From Sepioteuthis lessoniana (taxonomy: Eukaryota; Mollusca; Cephalopoda; Myopsida; Loliginidae): a DNA stretch of 64,000 bases. Where the stretch lies: contig OY757904.1 of the NCBI GenBank assembly GCA_963585895.1, positions 22,377,037 to 22,441,036 on the forward strand, read 5' to 3'. Below the pieces are notes generated by a model. It was given only the letters and a program-made list of their open reading frames with translations. It did not search any database and was not told the DNA's origin. Numbering within the stretch: the stretch's first letter is position 1; the number at the start of each line of letters is the position of its first letter. A program made the translations under genes and the position numbers. Of the stretch, positions 10,711-22,669 are shown in pieces.

Positions 10711-11884
10711 TGTCACGTGGTGTCCCATTGAGAGTAAGGAAGTAATATTTAATTTCCCTTCCCCGTCGGTGTTTGAACTAACTGCCCTGCGACTGACCGC
10801 TGAGGTAGGTGAAAATCGAGGTCAAGCTATCTGCACTCCCTAACCCTAAGTTGGTTGACAGTGAAGGGGATATAGAGATCATGACAGTAGCCCGAATGAA
10901 TCGCCTGACAGGGTGAGGAAGAAGAAAGAGGCCAAATTATTGGCCAGAACAATAAAGCCGGAAGTAGCACCCTTTTCGTCAGAGAAAATAGGGAAAAGAA
11001 CATCAGTTTTTAGGACGGAGGTCGCCGAGAGAGGACGGGGGATCTCATGCTAAAACCCTGGGCGAAGAAACAGAAATAGAGTTCTTGGATAAGAGATAAC
11101 AGATGCCTTCAAGAATCCCGCTAGTCCGTTAAAGAAAATACTCTGCGAAGAAACTCGTCGAAAAAGCTAAGTAAACCTTAAAACAGTTTTCTCCCTCCAC
11201 CCTTCCTAAGTATTGCAACTGTATGCTCTCTCTCTCTCAGTTTAAAGAAAGAAGCATTAAGAATTATATACTTTAAGAAAAGAAGAGAAATGGAATGAAA
11301 AGATTCATCTCATAAACTCTAAACATATGAATGGCCTTTGCTACCTTTTCAAGGTTCATGTTCAAAGAAAGAAAAAAGAAGAAAGAGACATTTATGTCGG
11401 AGACTGTTTACTGGAAACATAGCCGACTCCTATAGATATTTGTTTGGACCTTGGCTATTAAAACCTTGTCATATTTAAAATGTCCCCTCGTGTCGAAATT
11501 TATTCATTGTGTTGTCTGCCTATCTAATTGCATTCTTTTGCATGTTCCTTTTCAGCTTCATTTTCGCCTCAATTTATTCTCGCTAAATGTCTTATTCGCC
11601 TTTTAAAACATTACACGGGAAATTGAAATTGTCGACTACGATGAATAATATTATATCTAAACCTAGAGGCCCATATCTTCCATTATCATGGGGGTGGTAG
11701 GAAGACGAAGTGGCCTGGTGGGTGTGTGTAACGTGGAATTTGGACACCTCTTGCCAGCGGCGGTCAGTCTAGCCCCAAGTTAACCCCCACATTATCTGCC
11801 AGTTTCCATGTGCCCGAAGAAGGAATCGTAACTGGGACTTATTATGCGAGGGATCAAGTGCCAGACTGCCCTGACTCCCTCACA
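10711..11884 (+). mobile_element. LTR-3-like repeat, plus copy
   Basis: About 1.17 kb beginning TGTCACGTGG and ending CTCCCTCACA. It matches 14303-15450 in inverted orientation along its whole length. TG...CA ends, an E-box CACGTG at the start, and a TATA-like region before the TATTAAAAC block suggest a long LTR. No convincing TSD (GTAT versus ATAG). It could instead be another kind of long non-coding repeat. Confidence 0.6.
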
Positions 11885-11899
11885 ATAGATATTTATATA

Positions 11900-12530
11900 T
11901 CCAGCTTAGTCGGCTTGAGCTTTAGAATATGCTGAGTACATCTCTGCAGAGGGGTAAAACCCTCTTCCAGATATGACACTAAACCATCTGATGGTGAGAT
12001 TTTGGTCCTAGAGTTTTAGGGAAGTGTAGAGTACCCCTTTATTGCCATTATTACGAGATCCACTCTATCCCAGAGGGGTAATACTTGTTATGATCCCTTC
12101 TATGCATAAAATAGAAATATGTAATTATTTTCTAAACTTGAATCTATTTAATTGTGTAATATTGAATAGAATTGCTTGTGTTGAATAACATGAATTGAAA
12201 TCATTTTACTGGGAATAGTAAAACTATTAAAGTTAGTGTGAATACATTAACATTTAACTGTGTGCAAACAAATGAGCTCTGGATGGTTTAAAAAATCTTA
12301 CGCACAAACTATTCGTTTACAAATCATATATGTTTAACATATATAAAGAGGATTTGGCATTAAATAACCTAAAATGGTTGATATGCCATAAAAAATCAAA
12401 CCAATCAAATTATATATATTTGATATATATGTATAAAGAGGATTTGGCATTAAATAACCTGAAATGGTTGATATGCCATAAAAAATCAACCCAATCAAAT
12501 CATATATTTAATGTGTATAAAAAGGATTTG
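11900..12530 (+). mobile_element. SINE-C with a triplicated tail
   Basis: Head AGTCGGCTTGAGCTTTAGAA, then the family blocks. From about 12325 the 3' tail (AAGAGGATTTGGCATTAAATAACC ... GGTTGATATGCCATAAAAA) is present twice at about 90-bp spacing plus a third partial copy ending at about 12530. The shared tail is the one also found on SINE-B. Confidence 0.75.
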
Positions 12531-12792
12531 GCATAAAACACAGCCAACACAGTTTTTCCATTTTTACTGATATGAATTCTGATAGGTTTCCTCCCACATT
12601 AATCCAAGTCTTCCGGCCATTGAAAGAAGATCGAAATATAGCTATGAACTTTTAAATTTTCTTACCATAATACAATTCCATTTACAGAATCAAAAGTTTG
12701 AGGTTAAAAATAGATGAAGTGTGTTAAAAAAGTATCGAAACTGAATCTAGACATAAATAAGCAATAAACGCAACGTAAATTTTTTTCAAAAT

Positions 12793-13092
12793 ACGAGGTG
12801 CATACGATAAGTATACAGACCTTTTTCGTGTGGGCATTTTTATTGATAAGACACACAAGAAAATCTAGTCTCCTTCGAAGTAATCTCCTCCAGCTGCAAT
12901 GCACTTGTACCGTCCCAACAACTTCTGGAAGGCCCCATGGAAGTCCTCTTGTGTGAGCGTGTCAATGACCTTCGTCACAGCCACTTTCATCTCCTCAATT
13001 GTCTCATAACGACAGCCTCTGAGCTTAGGGAATAACAAAAAGTCACAGGGAGCAAGGTCTGGATTGTAGCGGGGGTGAGGAACTATCCTGAT
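12793..13092 (-). pseudogene. Mariner transposase C-terminal fragment (MAR-1)
   Basis: One terminal repeat is present just inside the TA at 12792-12793 (CGAGGTGCATACGATAAGT). Reading inward on the minus strand is an 80-codon open frame ending at 12865: the last third of a mariner transposase, with the PDLAPCDF motif that holds the final catalytic aspartate, followed by FPKLRGCRYET and the usual C-terminus ending YFEGD. The N-terminal two thirds and the other terminus are missing; the fragment stops exactly where the SINE-B-derived satellite begins. Confidence 0.85.
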
Positions 13093-13735
13093 GTAGAAAT
13101 AAAGCAATTGTACTATTTAACCAACTGCTGGGAATGATAAAGGACTTCATAGTTTGGCATATCAAACTTCTTAGTTTATTTAATGTCAAAGCCCTTCTTG
13201 TAGAAATAAAGCAATTGTACTATTTAACCAACTGCTGGGAATGATAAAGGACTTCATAGTTTGGCATATCAAACTTCTTAGTTTATTTAATGTCAAAGCC
13301 ATTCTTGTAGAAATAAAGCAATTGTACTATTTAACCAACTGCTGGGAATGATAAAGGACTTCATACTTTGGCATATCAAACTTCTTAGTCTATTTAATGT
13401 CAAAGCCATTTTTGTAGAAATAAAGCAATTGTACTATTTAACCAACTGCTGGGAATGATAAAGGACTTCATAGTTTGGCATATCAAACTTCTTAGTTTAT
13501 TTAATGCCATAGCCATTCTTGTAGAAATAAATCAATTGTACTATTTAATCAACTGCTGGGAATGATAAAGGACTTCATACTTTTCCAAACTTCTTAGTTT
13601 ATTTAATGCCATAGCCATTCTTGTAGAAATAAATCAATTGTACTATTTAATCAACTGCTGGGAATGATAAAGGACTTCATACTTTTCCCTAAGGTATTAG
13701 CCCGCTTTTTAGATTAGCTCTGACACCAGTCTTAG
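13093..13735. repeat. 107-bp satellite built from a SINE-B segment
   Basis: Six head-to-tail units starting GTAGAAATAAAGCAATTG at 13093, 13200, 13307, 13414, 13521 and 13623 (spacing 107, 107, 107, 107, 102). Each unit is an inner slice of minus-strand SINE-B joined tail to middle at TTCATA/GTTTGGCATATC. The last unit reads on into normal SINE-B (TTTTCCCTAAGGTATTAG). Confidence 0.9.
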
Positions 13736-14007
13736 CGTGAATGTATTATCATATATTATAAAATTTACGCAACTGTACATTCAAATTGGTACAGAAAGCA
13801 TTCTGTACGTATAGACGTCATCACTACATGATATTAGTTGCGTCTTATTATCATAGATGACATCTTTTGATTTTAGATATAATCTGATTAAAAAAACATT
13901 GAAAAATTTAATACTGATGAAATCTTTTTCTCTTTTGAAAGTAGTCTGAAAATTAATGTTTTTGGATCGTCACCAGCTTTTTCATAGTATATTCCTTCAA
14001 CTCGCGT

Positions 14008-14246
14008 AAATATAAGAATAATATAAGAATAATATAAGAAAATAATATAAGAATAATATAAGAATAATATAAGAAAATAATATAAGAATAATATAAGAAT
14101 AATATAAGAAAATGATATAAGAATAATATAAGAATAATATTATAAGAATAATATAAGAAAACAATATAAGAATAATGTACGAAAATAATATAAGAAAAAT
14201 ATAAGAAAATAATATAAGAAAATAATATAAGAATAATATAAGAATG
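14008..14246. repeat. AT-rich minisatellite (ATAAGAATAAT-like)
   Basis: Roughly 240 bp of AGAATAATATA and AGAAAATAATATA units. Frames through it give only YS/IILIL repeats. Confidence 0.9.
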
Positions 14247-14302
14247 CCTTCTGTGACGGTGCATTAGTATTTATCTCATAACGAGAGTTTATTTTACGCA
14301 CG

Positions 14303-15450
14303 TGTGACGTCGGGACAGTCTGGCACTTGACCCCTCGCAAAATAAGTCCTAGTTAAGATTCCCTTTTCGGGCACATGGGAACTGGCAGATAATGTGGGGG
14401 TTAATTTGGGGCTAGACTGACCGCCGCTGGCAAGGGGTTTTCCGAATTTCACGTTACACACACCCACCAAGCCACTCCGTCTTCCTACCCCAAGGATAAC
14501 GGAAGACATGGACTTCTAGGTTAAGAAAAAAATATTATTCAGTATAGTCGGCAATTCCAATTTCCCGTGTAATGTTTTTAAAGGCGAATAGGACATTTAG
14601 CGAGAACAAATTGAAGCGAAATGAAGCTGAAAAGGAAATATGCAAAAGAACGCAACTCGCTGGGTAAATAACACAACAAATAAATTTCGGCACGAGGGGG
14701 CATTTAAAATATAACCAAAGTTTTAATAGTCGAGATCCAAACAAATATTTATAGGGGCCGGCTATATTTCCCCGGCAAACAGTCTCCAACATAAATGTCT
14801 TTCTTTCTTCTTTTTTCTTTTCTTTCTTCTTTCTTTCAATGGAGAGAGAGAGGGCATAATTGCAATACTTAGGAAGGATCGATGGAGAAAACGGTTTTAA
14901 GGTTTACTTAGCTTTTTCGACGGGTTTATTCGGAGATTTCTTTTCTTTTACGGGCTAGCGGGATTCTGTAGAGCTTGGCTCGAAGGCACCTGTTATCTCC
15001 TGTCCAAGGACTCTGTTCCGCTTCTTTTCCCGGAGTTTGTGGCTATAGCTTCAACACATCTTGTCACGCCGACTGCTGTTCCAGAATTAACTGAAAAAAA
15101 TCCTTTTTCCAATTTCCTCTGACGAAGAGGACCTCTTTTTCGGCTTTAGGCCTCTGGCCAATCATTTGGCCTATTTCTTATTCCTCCACCTCCCCCTGTC
15201 ATGCGATTCATTCGGGCTACTATAATGACCTTTATATCCCCTTCTCTGTCCAACCGGTCACAGACTGTAGGCAGCCCTTGGCTTTCATTCTAACCTGGAT
15301 TCGTTACTTCGTTCAACAGGCGGGCCGAGGAGTTGACCTTCATTCCTATTCCTCTTTTAAAGGTCAATCTTTGGGGCCTGTTAATTCAAACACAGAGGGG
15401 TAGGGGAAATTGATCTTACCTCTCTCCTCTCAGTGGTATACCACGTGACA
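14303..15450 (-). mobile_element. LTR-3-like repeat, minus copy
   Basis: 1.15-kb inverted counterpart of 10711-11884, with minus-strand start TGTCACGTGG (right end) and end GACGTCACA (left end). On the minus strand a CCTATAAATATTTG TATA-like motif lies near 14750. Flanks (CACG left, CTTC right) do not form a TSD. The two copies are clearly related but diverged, including a CT-rich insertion at about 14795-14850 in this copy. Confidence 0.6.
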
Positions 15451-16429
15451 CTTCCATACAAAGTAGATGTGTTGTTTTGATTCGAATTTGATTAGATGTC
15501 TGTTAGCCTGATATGTACGAAGGCAGTAATTGCCTTTCCTAAAACTAGACTTTATTAATGAATGCAGTGTGTTTTAAAAACTGATTTCAATTGAGATGTA
15601 TAGCGTGTTTAAGAAAATATCATAGAAAATCATTAGCTAATGATTTAACCCATTCTCATTCAAAAGATATGAAATTTTAACTAAATGGAGAAACAACTCA
15701 AAATTCAATATTTAATGCTTAAATGCATTTTTTTCTTCCAATGAATAACATTTCAAAAATTATTAAACATTTAACCATTTCAACGAGAATTGGTCGAGTT
15801 AATAAATAAAGAAATTATATTAAATTTTCTGAAAACCCACGTATACATATCTTGATGTATGTTTTGTGGCAGATAAGTACATATTCAGATAAATAAAAAA
15901 AATAGTGTTCATTCGATATCTTAATGAAATTTACACGTCAAATATATCACAGGGAAAAGCGAACGAAAATCTACTTCTACTGAGGAAATCGTTATAACAT
16001 CTTCGTGTGAAATACGTTTGACTTTTGCACCAATAACTTAATTAGTCTTTATGACGTAGTTTACTTTGCTATCGTCAGAAAAAAAAAATTATCGGAAACT
16101 TCTCCCATTTGAATAATGAAAAATGTAAGTTTTAAAGTTTACACAGTATTTGTTAGCAAAGAATATTAAAGTTTACTTAAAAAAAAATCACCTCTCTCTC
16201 TCCCTCCCTCTTATTCTGTCTTTCAACAGGACTGTATTTGGCGTCTAACTGTCGTAGTTTCGAACATTGTTGAGAAAGCAAGCAAGTTACTTGCTGCGTT
16301 GGAAAACGATAGGAAGCCAGTTACTTGTTTTGTTTGTGCAGACAAGAGAAATGTAATTCTTTGCAATTTTAGAATCTGAGGCGATATGAAACAATATATA
16401 GGATATGTAAAATAAACAAAAATATACAT
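15451..16429. other. Unassigned AT-rich stretch
   Basis: No gene, element or RNA recognised. Confidence 0.4.
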
Positions 16430-17063
16430 AAATACATTACATCTATCTATCTATCTATCTGTACATGTGTGTGTAAACCTACTATCGCTCACACGTTGCA
16501 CGCACACATAGGTAAATACATCCATATAAAATATTGTATACATAGTTGTGTGTGTGTGTTCACATTATATATCATCTATAGATAATATAAAAACGTACAT
16601 ATGTGTGTGTATTTGTAGAAATATATATAAAACATGCAAGAACAAACAATAATATGAATGAGTACATACATGTATACACACATTAGGATATATATGAATA
16701 AGCCTACAGGGACTCACATGGTACTCCTACATGTATATATACGTACATCTATACATATACATGGATGAATAATAAAACAAACTCGAATATGTGAGTGTTT
16801 CTGTACATTATATATCATAAATAGAGAATATAAAAAGTCCATATCTGTGTAAACATTCACATAAATATACAAGCACTTAATATAAATGTATGAACGCACC
16901 AACACACACATACACACATATAACTATATATGTGTGTATGTTTGTGTATGTGTGTGTGGATGCGTATGTGTATGGCGAGTGTTTAGATACAGAAAGAACT
17001 AATTTTTTTTTCTTTATAGAACAGTAATGCATTTGGATATTGCTTTACACACACGTCTATTGG

Positions 17064-17150
<87 letters not shown>

Positions 17151-17377
17151 TCTCTCTCTCTCTCTTTCTGTCTGTCTCTCTCTCACACGCACATACACTC
17201 GTATATTCATATTTATGTCTCTGTGTTTGAGTGAGTGAGAGATGGTGTGTGTATATATGTTTGTGTGTGTGTGCGTCTAAGAGAGAGAGAGAGAGAGAGA
17301 GAGAAGGAGAGAGAGAGAGAGAGCAGGTAGATAGATAGATTGATAGATTGATAGATAGATAGAGAGAGAGAGAGAGC

Positions 17378-17412
<35 letters not shown>

Positions 17413-17424
17413 GAGAGAGATCAG

Positions 17425-17475
<51 letters not shown>

Positions 17476-17481
17476 AGATAG

Positions 17482-17520
<39 letters not shown>

Positions 17521-17603
17521 AGGAGAGAGAGAGAGAGAGCAGGTAGATAGATAGATTGATAGATTGATAGATAGTGAGAGATAGATAGAGAGAGAGAGAG
17601 CAG

Positions 17604-17635
<32 letters not shown>

Positions 17636-17692
17636 CAGATAGATAGATAGATAGAAAGAGCAGATAGATAAATAGATAGATAGAGAGAAAGC

Positions 17693-17761
<69 letters not shown>

Positions 17762-17860
17762 AGATAGATAGATAGATAGAGAGAGCAGATAGATAGATAG
17801 ATAGAGAGAAAGCAGATAGATATATAGAGAGAGAGGGGGGGAGAGAAATCACAACTGAAA
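16430..17860. repeat. Microsatellite megablock: TATC, CA, GA, TAGA
   Basis: (TATC)n at 16441-16460, an imperfect duplication of about 245 bp spanning roughly 16520-16900, pure (CA)n at about 17068-17149, then (GA)n and (TAGA)n alternating to 17830. Long open frames here encode only SLSLS/IYLS or HTHT and are not genes. Confidence 0.92.
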
Positions 17861-18998
17861 TGGAAATGAAATAAACATATACATGGTAGTATCTCATTGT
17901 CATTCTTCTCGTCACCAATCTCATAGTCATTCCTTATATGAAGATTTTAAAGAAAATACTCATTAGAGAAATACAAAGATGCATTTTGGCTAATGACTGC
18001 TTATTGTCTTGCGAAAACAGCGGTAACTCAGTCTGGGAAGAAGACCCAATGTCAAGCTAAGGAGAATTGAAATAAGATGGCGACAGATTAAGCCATTTCA
18101 GAATTCCAATAAATGAAGGGATTGTGAGGGAGAGAAGGAAAAGACGGGGAGAAAGTAGGAGAGAAAAGAGAAGGTGAGAGGAGAAAGACAAAGAGATTTG
18201 GAGACGAACATTATAAATTTTAAAATAATGCATAAATCATTACCAGCAGTAAATAGGCAGAAAGAGACATCATCTCTCCATTCGATGAACAATGTGGAAT
18301 TTTCTGATTTTTCTTTTACTTCGTTCGTCCGTTCAAAATGTTTTCTTTGGATCAGAGTATAGTATCTGAACTCCCTGTTGAGTATCAATGTTAAGGGTGT
18401 TCGTTTTTTTTTCAGGGAAAGCTTGTTAAATTAGTCTACAATCAACGGTGTTGGGAGCATAAAAATTAAAGTTGTTATTGGGGAAAAGTTATCTGATATG
18501 GATGACTGGAATGTGAATATTGGAAAAGAGTTAAATTATCAATTACGAAATCCATTACGCTATTGTGATTTTACTGAATCACAACTTTGTTCTAAATAAA
18601 CGAGATTAATATTGATATTTCAATTAGCATATATTAAATATTTGCAGAGATATTAATTTTAAATGATATTCATAAAATAATAATGAATTCATTAATAAAA
18701 TAGGATATTTTAGGAACGAATGAGACATTTTTGGAGTTATAAAAAGCCTGAATTTTCTTAGAAAATGAAATTTCTACACGTTTCTTAATTTGCGTTTTAA
18801 TCTATATAGAGAAACAAAAAATAATAGATAGATAAAAGATAGATAAAAGTATAAAAAAGTATAAAAATTGTTTAAATAGTTTTTAACTATTGTCTAATTT
18901 CTTTTAATCTTTTTAGAACTTGTCAATGTTTTGACGAATGACGGGAATTTGGAAAAAAAAATTAGGTGAGAAATTTTAATTTTTATCTATATGTATAG
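17861..18998. other. Unassigned stretch
   Basis: Purine-rich near 18120-18200, otherwise AT-rich. No feature supported. Confidence 0.4.
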
Positions 18999-19510
18999 TT
19001 TTGTTTTAGTTTCTTTGTTTAATGGTATATAAAACTTCGAGGGTAATTTAATGGCAGAGCCAACTTTTTTAGAATAACAGTAGTGGTACTATTTAAGTCA
19101 TAGCTGGAGGAATAAGAGGGTTCATACTTTTCCCAATGGTATTCATATTTACCAACCCCTCCGCTCGGGCAAGATATGACACAAGGTCATTTTTTAAAGC
19201 GAAGTTTAACAGGTTAGAATTCAGGGTTTTCCTTCTCCTAGAGTAGTTGCCTCACCAAGGCTGAAGAACCTAGTCTGCCCTACTATATACCCATAGCTGG
19301 AGGGAGAATAATTGGATTCATACCTTTCCCAAGGGTATTATCGCTATGTGAATTTGAACTCGTGTCGCCGTGTCCATTTCTAACGACGATAACCATTACA
19401 CCACTGGCACCTCCCTTTTCCCAAGGGTATTAGTCCGAAAGTGAATGTCAAAGCGCGACTAGAGTTTGAACCCGCTTACTACAATGTCACATTACGCCAT
19501 GAGACTCCAA
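18999..19510 (-). mobile_element. SINE-B, split by SINE-A
   Basis: 3' half 18999-19143 (TTTCTTTGTTTAATGGTATA, then body), 5' half from 19432 (AGTCCGAAAGTGAATGTC to the promoter region). The SINE-A insertion with its 17-bp TSD separates them. Confidence 0.85.
19144..19414 (-). mobile_element. SINE-A nested in SINE-B, long TSD
   Basis: Complete apart from a small deletion before box B. TSD CTTTTCCCAAKGGTATT (one difference) at 19127-19143 and 19415-19431; the target is SINE-B sequence. SINE-A therefore moved after this SINE-B had inserted. Confidence 0.9.
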
Positions 19511-19585
19511 AGGTTTCTCTTCCGTAGCCATGTACACGTCTTCTTGTGTGAAATTTCGCCAATTCGTCGTTTGAAATAACCACCG

Positions 19586-19588
<3 letters not shown>

Positions 19589-19623
<35 letters not shown>

Positions 19624-19650
19624 GTGAAACGCAAATATATGAAATACAAA

Positions 19651-19694
<44 letters not shown>

Positions 19695-19722
19695 GTGTGT
19701 GAAACGCAAATATATGAAATAC

Positions 19723-19800
<78 letters not shown>
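19589..19800. repeat. Compound (TA)n/(CA)n repeat
   Basis: Two copies of a unit of about 75-100 bp: GTGTGAAACGCAAATATATG then AAATACAAAACACAC, each followed by CA and TA runs. Confidence 0.88.
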
Positions 19801-19805
<5 letters not shown>

Positions 19806-19829
19806 CAACTATATGATATCTATTTATAA

Positions 19830-20164
19830 AACGCAAACAGCCTTATCTACAATTTGAACTCGATTCGCTGAATACATTTTCTACTACGAAGACCGTTGCA
19901 CCGAGCCAACATAAAAGTTAATCAATTTTGGTGTTTTATAATTTTAACGATTATTCATTAATCAGATTTGGGTTTTAAATAATAATAAAAAAACAATTTC
20001 TAGAATTTTAATTAAGATTTGCTTTACCTATGTTTTTTTTTCTTATTCAATCAAGGGTAAAGGACTCTAATAAAATATCAAAATGGCGTCATAGTCATCA
20101 CATACATTTCTTATAGTTAGTTTCCTCATCCATAAGATAAATTGACTTAATAAAGAGAGAGAGA

Positions 20165-20223
<59 letters not shown>

Positions 20224-21090
20224 CATTTCTTGAGTCAACAATTTACATAGAATGGTTCCTGCATTTTGGCTTTTACCTCAATCAGTAAAAAGACCTGAAG
20301 GTGAAATATGTTAGTCAAATACAGTGGAATGAAAGGTCGTAATAAAACATCAATTTTTATGTCTCTGACAGCAAATCATAACTATAAGACTAAGCTTTCA
20401 ACAAGGTAAGAACTCTCTCTCTTTCTCTTTCCCTCCCACCCTCTCTCTCTCTCTCTCTTTCTCTCAAATGATGAATGCCCAGCACTGTTACATTTCCTTT
20501 CGCTTTATAAGACAAATTCCGGTTTTTTCTCTCTTTACCATTGTTTAAGACCTTCTCCAGACACTGAAACATCCACAAATAGAAACAAATGACTTTTGCC
20601 CTTGTTGAACTTGACGTTTCTCGCTCCACGTCGTGTTCAGTCACGTGGCTTAAACCAGTAATTTTGAGAAAATTGGGTTTGCGAATGTACGGATTACGCA
20701 GTAGCATAAAGTCATTACTTATATAATGCGTGGGTTCCTTGACCGGATATCCGGCCTACAGTTCCCACGTCATAACGCCTGATTCTCCGCCCAGTACACG
20801 AGACAATACGTTGTTCCTTTTAGACTTCAGCTCGGAAACTTTTTTGACGTCTCACTCTTCTTTCTATTTCTTGCTACCATTCTTAATTGATTCCTAGTAT
20901 GACGTCCATTTTGCTGTTTCTCTCTTATCCCATCCCCACTCTCTCTCTCTTTCCTCCTGATATTTTTCTGTAATGCTTTCTTTAGTTCCTTCCTTTGTTA
21001 TTTCATTCCTTAGAACAATAGATTTTGTCTTTCTTTCTTTCTTTCTTTCTGAGACAGTACTTTTTTCTTATTTACTTTTATTTATTGGTT
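19830..21090. other. Mostly unassigned, with a (GA)n tract
   Basis: (GA)n at about 20154-20223 and CT-rich runs at 20410-20464 and 21029-21047. A minus-strand frame at 20390-20707 has a non-repetitive N-terminal part but no recognisable domain, and its C-terminus is an RE repeat from the microsatellite. Confidence 0.4.
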
Positions 21091-21297
21091 GGGCGTTCCC
21101 GTGGCGTAATGGCTTACGTCATGGACTCTAATCTCAAAGTAAACGAGCTCGAACTCTAGTCACACTATCACGTTAAATTTTGCAAAAATCTAAATTCCCA
21201 CCACCGATGGGTTAAATGTATCACTGGTATTCTTCTACCAGGACGAATTCAGCATTAAATAACCCACAAAGTTTGATATGCAAAGAAACCAAACCTG
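21091..21297 (+). mobile_element. SINE-B, plus-strand copy
   Basis: Head GGCGTTCCCGTGGCGTAATGG, box B-like GAGCTCGAACTC, tail GCATTAAATAACCCACAAAG then AAAGAAACCAAACC. Immediately followed by a LINE-1 fragment. Confidence 0.85.
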
Positions 21298-21301
21298 TTT
21301 T

Positions 21302-21590
21302 GTGGGATGTTGCATATACTCATAGTATTCTTGTGCAATTGCCGTCTAGCTTTTTCTCTTTACGCTTTGCCAGCGTCCATGTGGTGCATCCATAGAGTAG
21401 AATTGACACGACCGGTGCTTGTAAAAATTGCGTTTTATTTTATTGGATAAGTCTGACTTCAATATGATCGATTACCTATCGATAGCAGTCCATGCTGTCG
21501 CTTATTGCATATTGATGTCAATTTCAGTATATGAGTATTTGCTACTGAGAAATTATATTTCTCGCTTCAAGTGTTCTCTGCGCAACTATG
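21302..21590 (-). pseudogene. LINE-1 C-terminal fragment
   Basis: Aligns with the 26930-27150 part of the LINE-1 copy below: antisense of the segment running from the RLT-AWTAI region to the GNYTRMLR region. Several frameshifts and stops. No TSD found. Confidence 0.7.
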
Positions 21591-21805
21591 TCTAGGTTAT
21601 TTTATGGTTTTCAAAAAATTATATCTTTGTTTTCTTTTCAGTATTATTTAATTTCTCAATCTAATTTAACCGAGGGAACATAATCCTAAATACTTATAAA
21701 TCTTCTTTCTTTGTGCATTTAGTCTGTCGATGTTATCCATTGGTTTCTGTATCTTTTGTATAATTATCTTGTTCTTTAATTAGTTTTCCTTTTGTTTCGT
21801 TTTAT

Positions 21806-22055
21806 CATATTTACCAACCCCTTCGCTCCGGCTGGATATGACACAAGGTCAATTTTTAAGTTTAACAGGTTTTGAATTCAGAGTTTTCCTTCTCCTAGAC
21901 TAGTTGCCTTACCAAAGCTGAAGAACCCAGTCTGCCTTACTATTCACCCATAGCTGGAAGGAGAATAATTGGATTCATACCTTTCCAAAGGGTACTAGTG
22001 CTATGTGAAATGCAATCAGTCTCGTCCAGAATTTGAACTCGTGTCGCCGTGTCCA
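21806..22055 (-). mobile_element. SINE-A, 5'-truncated, with TSD
   Basis: Box B side present, but the box A end is missing: the copy stops at CCGTGTCCA. TSD TTGTTTYGTTTTAT at 21792-21805 and 22056-22069 (one difference) shows it inserted already truncated, as in target-primed reverse transcription. Confidence 0.88.
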
Positions 22056-22069
22056 TTGTTTTGTTTTAT

Positions 22070-22607
22070 TCTGATCAGTTGAATCCATTTCTAATATTAC
22101 AAGATACTTTCACTTTCTTGATTATTCTTTAGTTGGGTAGTTTAATTGCTATTTTTGCATTTCTTTCTTTATTTGTTTAACACATGGCAAATTTCACGAT
22201 TACCAAAACCATTCCTGTGTCCTGTTTGTGAAGACCCCCCCCCCACTGTTTTTTTTTTTGTTTTTGGGCAAAAATATCAAAGTCATTCGTAAGCATCAAG
22301 TGTCTTTTCCATAACTATATAAATATACATTTGCCTTTACAATTCCGCAGAATACAATTCTGCAGAATACAATTAAGCTGTATCAGTGGTATGATGGAAC
22401 GTAAAGAAGACTGGTAATCTCCGTGTCAATATCTCTTCTAATGATGATCTCATTTAAGCAATGTTTTCATCTAATTAACCATACTCTACCTATTTCGTCA
22501 TTAACTTCAAGTAAAAATAGTTTAAAGAATCCTAGATTACGACGCATACTGATTTTTGCCGTCTTTTAAAGGAAGTTTAGATTATTTATTTTCGGTGTAA
22601 CTTCTTT
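22070..22607. other. Unassigned stretch
   Basis: AT-rich with short C and T runs at about 22224-22260. No feature supported. Confidence 0.4.
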
Positions 22608-22665
22608 GGGTTGGTTTTATGGCGTTTTAACCATTTTAGGTTATTTAATGCCAAATTCTTAAATA
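22608..22665 (-). mobile_element. SINE-B/C tail fragment
   Basis: Only the shared 3' tail: GGTTATTTAATGCCAAATTC preceded by GGTTTTATGGCGTTTTAACC. It abuts the MAR-1 terminus. Confidence 0.65.
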
Positions 22666-22669
22666 CATA

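Noticed and set aside
17421-17930. 169-codon minus-strand frame
   Set aside because: Encodes only SLSLS/SIYLS from GA/TAGA microsatellites.
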